DNA of 64,000 nucleotides from JBBRYK01 sp038237665 (GTDB lineage Bacteria; Actinomycetota; Thermoleophilia; Gaiellales; Gaiellaceae): the NCBI GenBank assembly GCA_038237665.1, contig JBBRYK010000005.1, forward strand, positions 1-64,000. The letters run 5' to 3'. Positions 18,096-26,876 of this stretch are shown one piece after another; within the stretch, counting starts at the first letter, position 1, and every line of letters begins with the position of its first letter. The notes beneath the pieces are model-generated. The model did not search any database, was not told the origin of the DNA, and saw nothing but the letters and a program-made list of their open reading frames with translations. The position numbers and the translations under genes were made by a program.

Positions 18096-19376
18096 CTAGA
18101 CATGACTGACGTCCAGGGTGAGCCCGTCGACGCGCTCGACGCGCACTCGCTCGCCGGGAGCGAGGGGTTTGCCGTCGCCGGGATGGGCCTGCCAGAGCTC
18201 GCCGTGCACGAAGACGAGCCCGCCACGCCGCACCTCGCCGATCTCGCCCACGATCGTCTGCGGGCCGACGGTGACCGGGCTGCGCCGGACACCGAGCGCC
18301 TTCGAGAGGATGAAGAGCCAGAACGCGCCAAGCACGCCGGCCACGGACACGAGCAGCGGAACGGAGGTGTGGTACGGCGCCGGCGCGTTGTGGAAGAGGA
18401 GCAGAAGCCCGATCACCAGACTTGTCAGGCCGGACACGGTCAGCGCTCCATGGCTCGTCACGTGCACGTCTGCGATCAGCAGGAAGAGCCCCAGCAGGAG
18501 CAGCACGATTCCGGCCCAGCTGATCGGCAGGACCGAGAAGCCGAAGAGCGCGGCCACGAGCGACACTGCGCCGAGGGCGCCCGGCAGCACCACGCCGGGG
18601 TGGAAGATCTCGAAGCCGATCCCGGCGAGGCCGGCCAGGAACAGGAGCGAGATCAGATTCGGGTCGATCAGTGTGTTCAGCAGCCGGGTGAAGAAGCCCA
18701 TGTCCGTCTCGTCGATTCGCGCGCCGCCGAGATGGAGGACGAAGCCCTTCGGCTTCGTCTTGTAGCCGTCGAGCTGCTTCAGGAGCGCCGGCAGCGTCGG
18801 CGCGATCGCGTCGATGACGTTGATGCGCTTCGCCTCCTGGGCAGTCAGGTTCGACGCCTCGCGCACCGCGCGGTCGACCCAGTGGACGTTACGCCCGTGC
18901 GTGCTTGCCAGGGAGCGAAGCGACGCGGCGGCGTCGTTGATCACCTTCCGTCTCAGGTCTTTGCCGAGGTCCTGGCCGGAGCCGGTGATCGGGGTCGAGG
19001 AGCCGATGTTCGTTTGCGGGGCCATGGCCAGCACGTCGGCCGCCATCCCGATCCAGACCCCGGCCGAGGCCGCCCGGGCCCCGTCCGGCGAGACGTAGAC
19101 CAGCACCGGGATCGGTGAGGCCAGCTCCTTCTTGACGATCTTCCGCATCGACTCGGAGAGGCCGCCCGGAGTGTCGAGCACGATCACGGCCGCGTCGTAG
19201 TGCTTACTCGCCGCCCGCCCGAGCTTCGAGTTCAGATAGTCCTGGGTGACCGGATTGACCTCGGTCGAGAAGTGGATCGCGAGGACGCGTGGCTGCGCCG
19301 CGTGCGCGGGTGCGGCAAACAGAAATGGAGTCGCGATGAGCGACGCAAGAAGTGCCCGCAGATGCGCGCTTTTCAC
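18096..19376 (-). CDS. nfeD: NfeD-family membrane serine protease
   Basis: A long-form NfeD of 426 residues: signal segment, ClpP/crotonase-like protease domain, four or five membrane spans (about 235-360), and a C-terminal OB-fold (VGEIGEVRRGGLVFVHGELWQA). The protease domain shows VLDTPGGLSESM and SPDGARAASAG, where the Ser of RAASAGVWIG is the expected nucleophile. I chose GTG 19376, which gives a signal peptide ending AAPAHAA. A frame open to 19484 adds an unlikely leader over the divergent promoter region. It is cotranscribed with the slipin gene. Confidence 0.92.
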   Translation of the reverse strand: MKSAHLRALLASLIATPFLFAAPAHAAQPRVLAIHFSTEVNPVTQDYLNSKLGRAASKHYDAAVIVLDTPGGLSESMRKIVKKELASPIPVLVYVSPDGARAASAGVWIGMAADVLAMAPQTNIGSSTPITGSGQDLGKDLRRKVINDAAASLRSLASTHGRNVHWVDRAVREASNLTAQEAKRINVIDAIAPTLPALLKQLDGYKTKPKGFVLHLGGARIDETDMGFFTRLLNTLIDPNLISLLFLAGLAGIGFEIFHPGVVLPGALGAVSLVAALFGFSVLPISWAGIVLLLLGLFLLIADVHVTSHGALTVSGLTSLVIGLLLLFHNAPAPYHTSVPLLVSVAGVLGAFWLFILSKALGVRRSPVTVGPQTIVGEIGEVRRGGLVFVHGELWQAHPGDGKPLAPGERVRVERVDGLTLDVSHV

Positions 19377-19431
19377 GGCAGGCAGAATGTAGCAGCGAAG
19401 GTTCAGCTCGCTTTCGGCCGAAGAAGCTTTG

Positions 19432-21309
19432 GTGGGTTCCATCCGGATCCTTGCTCTCGCCGCCGCGGGGGCCGTCTCGCTCACCTGGGCGGCGTCCGCA
19501 CGCGCGGAAGGCTCGGGCTCGCTGGCCGCGCGCGAGCTGCCGCCGGCCGCGGGCCGTGCCTTCGCGCACTTCGACCTGCTCGGCCTGCACTGGCTCGGCC
19601 CCGGAACCCTCCGGTTCAGGACCCGGGGCGACGACGGCCATTGGAGCGCTTGGCGTATCGGTGACCCGTCCGACGGAGGGCCGACCGGGCGCTGGCACTT
19701 CAGCGAGCCGTACTGGACGGGGCCCTCGAATCAGCTGGAGTGGAGGGCTTCTGGGGGCGTCACACGCCTGCGCGCGTACTACGTGCAAAGCCGCGCCGTG
19801 GCCGTGCCGCCGCGCCGGATCCAGAGCGCGGGCTCGCCGCCGATCATCATGCGCCCGGCCTGGAGCGCGAACGAGGAGATCCGCCGCGCCGCGCCGCGCT
19901 ACGCGCCGTCGGTCCGCTTCTCCGTCGTCCACCACACGGCCGGAACCAACAACTACACCGCCGCGCAGTCGGCCGCGATCGTCAAGGGCATCGAGCTCTA
20001 CCACGTGCAGGGAAACGGCTGGAACGACATCGGCTACAACTTCCTGGTCGACAAGTTCGGCCAGGTGTTCGAGGGCCGCTACGGCGGAATCACCAAGAAC
20101 GTCGTCGGCGCACACGCCGGCGGGTTCAACACCGGCTCGGTCGGTGTGGCGGTACTGGGCAACTACGGCAAGAAGCCCATCTCCGACGCCGCTCTCGGCT
20201 CGCTCGTGCGCTTGCTCGCCTGGCGCCTCGACCTCGCGCACGTCGACCCGCTCTCTTCGGTGACGTGGTCGTCCGGAGGCAACGAGCAGTACCCCGCCGG
20301 GACGCCGCTGACGCTTCGCGCAATCTCGGGCCACCGTGACACCGGTTCCACGGACTGCCCCGGGAATGCGTTCTACGCCGAGCTGCCGGCGATCGCCAGG
20401 TCGGTCGCCGCCATCGGCCTGCCGAAGCTGTACGACCCGGTCGTTCGCGGCAAGCTCGGCGACCTGGTGCGTTTCTCGGCCAGGCTGTCGTCGCCGCAGG
20501 CCTGGTCGATCACGATCCGGAACACCGCCGGCTCCCCCGTCGCAAGCGGCTCGGGAACCGGCTCCGTGGTCAGCTGGATCTGGGATTCCACCGGCGCTCT
20601 CGACCGGTCGTACACGTGGTCGATGCAGGCGGGCACCTCCGTTCGTCCGGCGACCGGGACGATCGGGGTCGCGCAGCCAGTAACGCCGCCGCCGCCGCTC
20701 CCGCCCGTCCTGTCCGAGTTCAAGGCCGGCCCGCCGACGATCTCGCCGGACGGCGACGGGATCGGCGACGCGCTCACGATCACGTATCGACTGCGGCGCT
20801 CGGCCCAGGTGACGGCCCAGGTGCTCGATGCGTCAGGGCTGCCCCTGACGACGCTCTTCAGCGAGCAGCGTCAGTCCGCGCGGGTCCAATCCTGGCAGTG
20901 GGCGGGCGACTCGGTCCCGGACGGGCGGTACACGCTCCTCATCAGCGCACGCGGCGGAGACGGCAAGGTCGTAACCGCCCAGGCGCCGGTCCTCGTCGAC
21001 CGGACGCTCGGCTTCCTCACGGCGACACCGCCCGCCTTCTCGCCGAACGGTGACGGAAACCTGGACACGATCACGTTCAGCTTCGACCTGGGCTCGTCGG
21101 CCGCGGTCTCGGTCAACGTCGCCCAGTACGGCCGGGTCGTGGCGAACGTCTTTGCCGGGCAGCTCGAGCCCGGGTCACAGCAGTTCACCTGGAATGGCCA
21201 GGGCCCGGCGGGGACGGTCCCGAGCGGTCAGTACGACCTGGTCGTCACGGCGACCGACGCGCTCGCGACCGTCAAGCAGAGCATTCGCTTCGCCGTGTCG
21301 CCGTCGTAG
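19432..21309 (+). CDS. Secreted PGRP-type N-acetylmuramoyl-L-alanine amidase
   Basis: About 625 residues. There is a signal peptide (ILALAAAGAVSLTWAASARA), a linker domain, and an amidase_2/PGRP domain near 160-320 with zinc-ligand candidates in FSVVHHTAGTN, DIGYNFLVD, HAGGFN and ISGHRDTGSTDCPG. After a proline linker come two FlgD/Ig-like domains, each with a Ca-binding-like loop (SPDGDGIGD and SPNGDGNLD). It should cut peptide from glycan in peptidoglycan outside the cell. The start is GTG 19432 or TTG 19429. The gene is divergent from nfeD and its end overlaps birA by 38 bases. Confidence 0.9.
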   Translation: MGSIRILALAAAGAVSLTWAASARAEGSGSLAARELPPAAGRAFAHFDLLGLHWLGPGTLRFRTRGDDGHWSAWRIGDPSDGGPTGRWHFSEPYWTGPSNQLEWRASGGVTRLRAYYVQSRAVAVPPRRIQSAGSPPIIMRPAWSANEEIRRAAPRYAPSVRFSVVHHTAGTNNYTAAQSAAIVKGIELYHVQGNGWNDIGYNFLVDKFGQVFEGRYGGITKNVVGAHAGGFNTGSVGVAVLGNYGKKPISDAALGSLVRLLAWRLDLAHVDPLSSVTWSSGGNEQYPAGTPLTLRAISGHRDTGSTDCPGNAFYAELPAIARSVAAIGLPKLYDPVVRGKLGDLVRFSARLSSPQAWSITIRNTAGSPVASGSGTGSVVSWIWDSTGALDRSYTWSMQAGTSVRPATGTIGVAQPVTPPPPLPPVLSEFKAGPPTISPDGDGIGDALTITYRLRRSAQVTAQVLDASGLPLTTLFSEQRQSARVQSWQWAGDSVPDGRYTLLISARGGDGKVVTAQAPVLVDRTLGFLTATPPAFSPNGDGNLDTITFSFDLGSSAAVSVNVAQYGRVVANVFAGQLEPGSQQFTWNGQGPAGTVPSGQYDLVVTATDALATVKQSIRFAVSPS

Positions 21310-21871
21310 CCAGCCACCGTTCGTAGTGCCGCTCGAGCCGCTCGAGCACCGTGACCAGCAGCTCGACACGGTCGATTTCGCGACTCGACTCGAGCGAGAG
21401 GGAGGTCGCGGGCGTGTCGGTTTCGACCGGCAGGTCCTCGGCGGACGCGTTGACGTTGATTCCGATGCCGAGAACGACGCGGCCCTCTCGAGCCTCGGCG
21501 AGCATCCCGGCGACCTTGCGGCCCTCGACCAGCACGTCGTTCGGGAACTTGATCGCCGGCAGGAGTCCGGTGACCGCCGCGATCGCTTCTGCACAGGCTG
21601 CGCCGGCGACCAGCGAAAGCTCGGGCAGCCGCGCCGGCTCGACCTCCGGGAGCAGTGCAATCGAGCAGAGGATGCTGGTCCCGGGCTTCGCGTGCCAGCT
21701 GCGGCCGAGCCGACCGCGGCCCTCGGTCTGCTCGTCGGTCACGGCGACGGCTCCCTCGGGTGCGTCGGGCGCGAGTAGCCGCTGGGTCGATTCGCACCGC
21801 TCGACGTAGAGATAGGGGTGCCCGAACCGCCCGCGCAGCCGCGGAACGACGATCTCGGGCGCCAAGGACAC
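21272..21871 (-). CDS. birA: Biotin--[acetyl-CoA-carboxylase] ligase, minimal form
   Basis: A 199-residue biotin-protein ligase catalytic domain that makes biotinyl-AMP and biotinylates carrier proteins such as AccB. The ATP/biotin loop reads EQTEGRGRLGRSWHAKPGTS, followed by KFPNDVLVEGRKVAGML and VLGIGINVN. There is no N-terminal DNA-binding domain and the C-terminal SH3-like domain is short or absent, so it is unlikely to be a repressor. The start is GTG 21871. It is divergent from the sigma factor/fatty-acid operon, a logical partner through acetyl-CoA carboxylase. Confidence 0.93.
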   Translation of the reverse strand: MSLAPEIVVPRLRGRFGHPYLYVERCESTQRLLAPDAPEGAVAVTDEQTEGRGRLGRSWHAKPGTSILCSIALLPEVEPARLPELSLVAGAACAEAIAAVTGLLPAIKFPNDVLVEGRKVAGMLAEAREGRVVLGIGINVNASAEDLPVETDTPATSLSLESSREIDRVELLVTVLERLERHYERWLATTATRRSECSA

Positions 21872-21888
21872 GCCCGTAGACTAGGACG

Positions 21889-22497
21889 GTGCAACCCCCG
21901 CGGCGCTCCGCCCGTCAGATCCAGCAAGCGCTGCGGTCGCAGCCGCCGCTTCGCTACGAAACCTTGAGCGATCCGATTCTTGTCAGGCGTGCGAAGGACG
22001 GGGACGACGCTGCTCTCGCGGCTCTCTGCGAGCGCCACGAGCCGCGCGTGCAGCGGATTGCCGTCCAGGTGCTACGCGACCCCGAGGAGGCGCGCGACGC
22101 CGCGCAGGAGGCGCTGGCCAAGCTCTGCGTCCGCCTTCGCCAGTTCCGCGGCGAATCGCAGTTCTCGACGTGGCTGCACAGGCTCGTCGTGAACACGTGC
22201 CGCGACCTGCACGCGCGGCGGCGTGTACGCCACTGGGAGCCGCTCTCCGGGCACGCGGCCGAGTTCGTGGCGCCCGACGACCCGGCGCGGTCGGCGGCGC
22301 TCGCGGAGCTGCGGGGCGTGCTGGCCGGCTGTCTCGCCGACATCCCCGCAGCCCAGGCACGCGTGGTCGTGCTCAAGGACGCCTTCGACTATTCGTTCGA
22401 GGAGATCTCGGTCGCGACGGGCATGCCCGTCGGGACGGCGAAGTGCTACGCGCACCGCGCCCGGGCTCGCCTGCGAAGGCGCCTTTCTGCGGCATGA
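21889..22497 (+). CDS. ECF-type RNA polymerase sigma factor
   Basis: A 202-residue sigma-70-family protein with region 2 (about 38-105: QEALAKLCVRLRQFRGESQFSTWL) and region 4 (about 145-200: SFEEISVATGMPVGTAKCYAHRARARLRRR). Regions 1 and 3 are absent, as in ECF sigma factors. It starts at GTG 21889, 17 bp from divergent birA. The stop overlaps the fabZ ATG (ATGA), so it is translationally coupled to the fatty-acid operon. No anti-sigma gene adjoins it, which is unusual for an ECF factor. Control of the fab genes is inference. Confidence 0.9.
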   Translation: MQPPRRSARQIQQALRSQPPLRYETLSDPILVRRAKDGDDAALAALCERHEPRVQRIAVQVLRDPEEARDAAQEALAKLCVRLRQFRGESQFSTWLHRLVVNTCRDLHARRRVRHWEPLSGHAAEFVAPDDPARSAALAELRGVLAGCLADIPAAQARVVVLKDAFDYSFEEISVATGMPVGTAKCYAHRARARLRRRLSAA

Positions 22498-22937
22498 CCT
22501 CGACCTACGAGGCGCCGTTCGGCCGGGAGGAGATCGAACAGATCATCCCGCACCGAGACCCCTTTCTCTTCCTCGACGAGGTGCTCGAGCTCGAGCCCGG
22601 GGTCCGCGTGGTTGCGCGAAAGCACGTTCGTGAGGACGAGTGGTTCTTCCCCGGGCACTTTCCCGAGCGCCCGATCATGCCCGGCGTGATCATGGTCGAG
22701 GCCCTCGCGCAGGCGGGTGCCGTGGCGGTGCTCTCCGAGCCCGAGAACCGCGGCAAGCTCGCCCTGTTCGCGGGCATCGACGAGGTTCGCTTCAAGCGCA
22801 TCGTGTCGCCGGGAGAGGAGCTGATCCTCACCTGCGAGGTCGACAGCGCCCGGAAGCGGGTCGGGCGGGGTCGAGTGGAGGCCACCGTCGACGGCGAGGT
22901 GGCGGTCCGCGGTCTGCTTACCTTCGTGGCTCGATGA
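22494..22937 (+). CDS. fabZ: 3-hydroxyacyl-ACP dehydratase FabZ
   Basis: A 147-residue hot-dog-fold dehydratase that removes water from 3-hydroxyacyl-ACP in fatty-acid elongation. The active-site block is FFPGHFPERPIMPGVIMVEA (His and Glu catalytic pair). The N-terminal IIPHRDPFLFLDEV is typical. The ATG at 22494 overlaps the sigma-factor stop, and the stop overlaps fabH. It could also be FabA-like, but the sequence motif is the FabZ form. Confidence 0.95.
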   Translation: MTSTYEAPFGREEIEQIIPHRDPFLFLDEVLELEPGVRVVARKHVREDEWFFPGHFPERPIMPGVIMVEALAQAGAVAVLSEPENRGKLALFAGIDEVRFKRIVSPGEELILTCEVDSARKRVGRGRVEATVDGEVAVRGLLTFVAR

Positions 22938-23944
22938 TCGGGGCAGCCCGCGTCAACGGCGCCTCCCGGATCTCGATCACCGGGATCGGCTGTGAGGTGC
23001 CCGAGCGCGTGATGACGAACGCGGAGCTCTCGAAGCTGGTCGACACCTCCGACGAGTGGATCGTCGAGCGGACCGGCATCCGCGAACGGAGGATCGCCGC
23101 GCCCGAGGAAGCGCTCTCCGACTTCGCGCTGCCGGCGGCGCGGAAGGCGCTCGAGCAAGCGGGTCGTAAGCCCGAGGAGGTCGACCTGATCGTCGTCGCG
23201 ACGGTGACGCCCGACATGATGTTCCCGACGACAGCGGCCATTCTCGGCGACCTTCTCCCGGCCCCGGAGGCGGCCGCCTACGATCTTCTCGCCGGCTGCA
23301 CCGGCTTCGTCTACGCGCTCGCGCAGGCCTACGCGATGGTGGCCGGCGGGTTGTCCGAGTGCGTGCTCGTGGTCGGCGGCGACCTGCTCTCGAAGATCCT
23401 CGACTGGACCGACCGCTCGACCTGCGTCCTCTTCGGCGACGGCTGCGGCGCCGTCGTTCTCGAGCGAGTTCCCGAGGGGGGATTCCTGGGCTTCGAGCTG
23501 GGGGCGGACGGCGGGGGCGGCGTCCACCTGTCGCTACCGGGGAGCGGGTCACGCGCGGCGGGCGAGATCGCCAACCCGGGTCTCGTGCACATGAACGGCC
23601 GGGAGGTGTTCAAGTTTGCGACCCGAGTGTTGGTCTCGTCGGCGCAGGATCTGATGGAGGAATGCGGTGTCTCGCTCGACGACATCGACTTCTACATTCC
23701 GCATCAGGCGAACGTACGGATCATCGATCATGCTGTACGAGATCTCGGAATCCCGAGCGACCGCGTCATGATCAATGTTGACCGTTATGGCAACACCTCG
23801 TCCGGCTCGATACCGCTCGCGCTCTCGGAAGCACTCGAGGCCGGCCGGATCGAGAAGGGCGATCTCGTGCTGATGACCGGCATGGGTGCAGGGCTGACTT
23901 GGGGTTCCGTGCTGCTCGAATGGACTGGGGGAAACGGGAAATGA
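22934..23944 (+). CDS. fabH: 3-oxoacyl-ACP synthase III (FabH)
   Basis: A 336-residue thiolase-fold enzyme that starts fatty-acid synthesis by condensing acyl-CoA with malonyl-ACP. The catalytic triad is visible: Cys122 (LLAGCTGFVYAL), His257 (IPHQANVRI) and Asn287 (YGNTSSGSIP). The N-terminal ISITGIGCEVPERVMTN matches the family. The start is ATG 22934, sharing ATGA with fabZ, and the end shares ATGA with fabD. Whether it prefers branched-chain or acetyl primers cannot be read from the sequence. Confidence 0.96.
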   Translation: MIGAARVNGASRISITGIGCEVPERVMTNAELSKLVDTSDEWIVERTGIRERRIAAPEEALSDFALPAARKALEQAGRKPEEVDLIVVATVTPDMMFPTTAAILGDLLPAPEAAAYDLLAGCTGFVYALAQAYAMVAGGLSECVLVVGGDLLSKILDWTDRSTCVLFGDGCGAVVLERVPEGGFLGFELGADGGGGVHLSLPGSGSRAAGEIANPGLVHMNGREVFKFATRVLVSSAQDLMEECGVSLDDIDFYIPHQANVRIIDHAVRDLGIPSDRVMINVDRYGNTSSGSIPLALSEALEAGRIEKGDLVLMTGMGAGLTWGSVLLEWTGGNGK

Positions 23945-24867
23945 GCAAGGTTGCGTTCTGCTTTCCGGGGCAGGGGTCGCTGAACACGGGTATGGGCCGC
24001 GACATCGCGGAGGCCGTGCCCGAGGCAATGGCCGTCTTCGAGCGTGGCAGCGAGGCGTGCGGGCTCGACCTCGCACGTCTCTGCTTCGACTCCTCGCTCG
24101 AAGAGCTCGTCGAGACCGAGGTGCAGCAACCGGCGCTGGTCGCGACGAGCCTCGCCATCCTCGCCGCGCTGCGCCAGGAGGGGATCTCGCCCGATTACGT
24201 GGTCGGCCACTCCGTCGGCGAGTTCGCGGCGCTGGCGGCGGCCGAGGCGCTCGAGACGGAGCAGGCGATCGGCCTCGTCCGCGAGCGCGGGCTCGCCATG
24301 GCCGAGGCGGCTCGCCAGCACCCGGGGACGATGGCCGCGATCCTCGGCTTGACGGACGAGGTCGTGGAGGCCCTCTGCCGCAAGATCGCCGGTGTCTGGC
24401 CCGCGAACTACAACTGCCCCGGACAGGTCGTCGTCTCGGGTGCGAACCCTTCGGTCGACGAGTGTTGCGAGGAGGCGGAGCTGGCGGGTGCTCGGCGCAC
24501 CGTGAAGCTGAAGGTGTCGGGCGCATTCCACAGCCCGCTGGTCGCCCGCGCCGCCGACCGGCTTCGCCCCGCGGTCGAGCGCGTGCGCATCAGCGAACCG
24601 GTCGCGCCGTTCATGTCGACGGTGACGGCCCGGATCGAGTCGGCTCAGCGGATCGCCCCGCTGCTCGTCGACCAACTGACGGCGCCGGTGCGGTTCACCC
24701 AGGCGGCCACGGAGCTCGTGCGGGACGGCGTGAGGACCTTCGTCGAAGTCGGGCCCGGGAACGTGCTCTCCGGGCTCGTGAAGCGGATCGACCGCAGCGT
24801 GAAGGCGATCCCGGTGAACAACCTCGAGAGCCTGAAGAAGCTCAAGGAGCAGCTGAGCGCTGGCTGA
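23941..24867 (+). CDS. fabD: Malonyl-CoA:ACP acyltransferase FabD
   Basis: A 308-residue acyltransferase loading malonyl groups onto ACP. FCFPGQGSLNTGMG is the N-terminal signature. The nucleophile Ser91 is in VVGHSVGEFAAL and the partner His197 in SGAFHSPLV. VGPGNVLSGLVKR lies near the C-terminus. The start ATG overlaps fabH. The stop at 24865-24867 lies inside the first codons of fabG, an eight-base overlap. No acpP follows it, although fabD-fabG-acpP-fabF is the common order. Confidence 0.96.
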   Translation: MSKVAFCFPGQGSLNTGMGRDIAEAVPEAMAVFERGSEACGLDLARLCFDSSLEELVETEVQQPALVATSLAILAALRQEGISPDYVVGHSVGEFAALAAAEALETEQAIGLVRERGLAMAEAARQHPGTMAAILGLTDEVVEALCRKIAGVWPANYNCPGQVVVSGANPSVDECCEEAELAGARRTVKLKVSGAFHSPLVARAADRLRPAVERVRISEPVAPFMSTVTARIESAQRIAPLLVDQLTAPVRFTQAATELVRDGVRTFVEVGPGNVLSGLVKRIDRSVKAIPVNNLESLKKLKEQLSAG

Positions 24868-25594
24868 CGCGACGTTCTGCTCTCTCGAAGGCAAGCAGGC
24901 GCTCGTCACGGGCGGATCGCGCGGCATTGGGCGCGCAATCGCGGTCGAGCTCGCACGTGCCGGCGCGGACGTCGTTCTCTCCTACCGGTCCGGTAAGGAC
25001 GAGGCCGAGGCGGCCGCCGCCGAGATCGGCGGCCGTGCGCTCCAGGCTGACGTGTCCGACGCGGAGCAGGCGGCGAAGCTCGTCGAGGAGGCCGGAGACC
25101 TCCACATCCTCGTCAACAACGCCGGGATCACGCGCGACGGCCTGATCGCGCGCATGTCCGACGAGGACTGGCAGGCGGTGTTGGACACGAACCTGGGCGG
25201 CGTGTTCCACACCTGCCGTGCTGCGGCCCGCGGGATGATGCGCCGCCGAGGCGGCTCGATCGTCAACGTGACGAGCATCGTCGGGCTGCGCGGAAACCCG
25301 GGCCAGACGAACTACGCCGCTTCGAAGGCGGGGATCATCGGTTTCACGAAATCGCTCGCACGCGAGCTCGGCTCGCGCGGCGTACGGGCGAACGCCGTCG
25401 CGCCCGGGTACGTCGACACCCAGCTCACGAACGTGCTGCCCGACGAGCTGAAGAGCGCCATGTTGCAGAACACGCCCCTCGGCAGGCTCGGTGAGCCGGA
25501 GGACGTTGCCGGGGCGGTACGCTTCCTCTGCTCCGACGAGGCCTCGTTCATCACGGGCGAGGTGCTGCTCGTCGACGGCGGACTAGCGATGTGA
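24860..25594 (+). CDS. fabG: 3-oxoacyl-ACP reductase FabG, apparent CTG start
   Basis: An NADPH-dependent short-chain dehydrogenase. The Rossmann motif is TGGSRGIG. The catalytic residues, numbered from the proposed start, are Ser139, Tyr152 and Lys156 (NYAASKAG), and the C-terminus is ITGEVLLVDGGLAM. The frame is closed by TGA at 24854. No ATG, GTG or TTG occurs before GTG 25052, which lies far past the nucleotide-binding motif. CTG 24860 gives 244 residues, the normal FabG length, and an eight-base overlap CTGGCTGA with fabD. The enzyme call is certain; the CTG start is the best explanation. Confidence 0.95.
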   Translation: MADATFCSLEGKQALVTGGSRGIGRAIAVELARAGADVVLSYRSGKDEAEAAAAEIGGRALQADVSDAEQAAKLVEEAGDLHILVNNAGITRDGLIARMSDEDWQAVLDTNLGGVFHTCRAAARGMMRRRGGSIVNVTSIVGLRGNPGQTNYAASKAGIIGFTKSLARELGSRGVRANAVAPGYVDTQLTNVLPDELKSAMLQNTPLGRLGEPEDVAGAVRFLCSDEASFITGEVLLVDGGLAM

Positions 25595-25610
25595 CCGTGG
25601 GGGACAAGGC

Positions 25611-26864
25611 ATGAGCATGAACGGGCGCAAGCGGGTTGTGATCACCGGCATCGGCGCGGTCACACCGCTCGGGAACGACTTCGAGACCTCCTGGAAGAAC
25701 CTGATCGCGGGGGAGTCGGCCGCGGGCGAGATCACCCAGTTCGACCACTCCGACTACCCGGTCCATTTCGCCTGCGAGCTGAAGGACTTCAACCCGACCG
25801 ACTGGGTCGAGTTCAAGCAGGCGCGCCGCATGGACCGCTTCGCGCAGATGATCATCGCCGCGGCGCGCCAGGCCGAGACCGATTCGGGGCTTGACATCGC
25901 GGCCGAGACGTCGCGCATCGGGGCGTCGGTGGCCACGGGCATCGGCGGCCTGCGCTCGTACCAGAACTGCTACGACCAGCTGCTCGAGCGCGGCCCCGAT
26001 CGCGTCAACCCGTTCTCGATTCCCGCGATCATCCCGAACATGGGCGCCGCCTGGGTCTCGATGGAGCTCGGCACCCGCGGCCCGCTGTCTTCGCAGTGCA
26101 CGGCCTGCGCCGCGTCGAACATGGCGATCGGAGAGGGCGCCGATGCGATCCGCCTGGGACGCGCCGACGTGATGCTCTGCGGTGGAACCGAGGCGCCGGT
26201 GACCGAGGTGGGCATCGCCGGCTTCGGAGCCATGCGCGCGCTCTCGCGGCGGAACGACGACCCCAAGCGGGCGAGCCGCCCCTTCGATGCGGCTCGCGAC
26301 GGCTTCGTCATGGGCGAGGGCGGCGCGATCATCGTTCTCGAGGACCTCGAGCATGCGAAGGCCAGGGGCGCGCGCGTCTACGCCGAGCTGCTCGGGTACG
26401 GTGTCTCCTCGGACGCGACGCACATCACCGAGCCCGATCCGACCGGGGAGAATCCGGCCCGCGCGATGACGATGGCCTTCGCCGACGCGGGAATCCAGCC
26501 GGAAGAGCTCGACTACATCAACGCGCACGGCACGTCGACTCCGTTGGGCGATGCGGCCGAGACCCGCGTGATCAAGCTCGCGCTGGGCGAGGAGGTGGCC
26601 CGCAAGGTTCCGGTCTCCTCGACGAAGGGGGCGACCGGGCACTGCCTTGGCGCCGCCGGGGCGATCGAGGCGATCTTCTCGATCCTCGCCGTCAACCGCG
26701 GCGTACTTCCGCCAACGATCAACTACGACGATGCCGACCCGGCCTGCGACCTCGACTACATCCCGAACGAGGCGCGCGAGGCGGATGTGCGAACCGCGGT
26801 CTCGAACTCGTTTGGGTTCGGCGGCCACAACGCTTCGATCGTGGTCCGCCGGTTCGAGGATTAG
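25611..26864 (+). CDS. fabF: 3-oxoacyl-ACP synthase II (FabF)
   Basis: A 417-residue elongating condensing enzyme. The catalytic residues are Cys166 (QCTACAASN), His306 (INAHGTSTPLGD) and His344 (GATGHCLGAAGA). RVVITGIGAVTPLGND is the standard N-terminus. The ATG at 25611 follows GGGGGA. Only 16 bp separate it from fabG, so acpP, usually found in that position, must be elsewhere. It completes the elongation cycle encoded by fabZ, fabD and fabG. Confidence 0.96.
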   Translation: MSMNGRKRVVITGIGAVTPLGNDFETSWKNLIAGESAAGEITQFDHSDYPVHFACELKDFNPTDWVEFKQARRMDRFAQMIIAAARQAETDSGLDIAAETSRIGASVATGIGGLRSYQNCYDQLLERGPDRVNPFSIPAIIPNMGAAWVSMELGTRGPLSSQCTACAASNMAIGEGADAIRLGRADVMLCGGTEAPVTEVGIAGFGAMRALSRRNDDPKRASRPFDAARDGFVMGEGGAIIVLEDLEHAKARGARVYAELLGYGVSSDATHITEPDPTGENPARAMTMAFADAGIQPEELDYINAHGTSTPLGDAAETRVIKLALGEEVARKVPVSSTKGATGHCLGAAGAIEAIFSILAVNRGVLPPTINYDDADPACDLDYIPNEAREADVRTAVSNSFGFGGHNASIVVRRFED

Positions 26865-26876
26865 CGAGCTACGCCC

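Noticed and set aside
25052..25594. fabG beginning at GTG 25052
   Set aside because: This would remove the entire NADPH-binding motif, which is clearly encoded in frame upstream.
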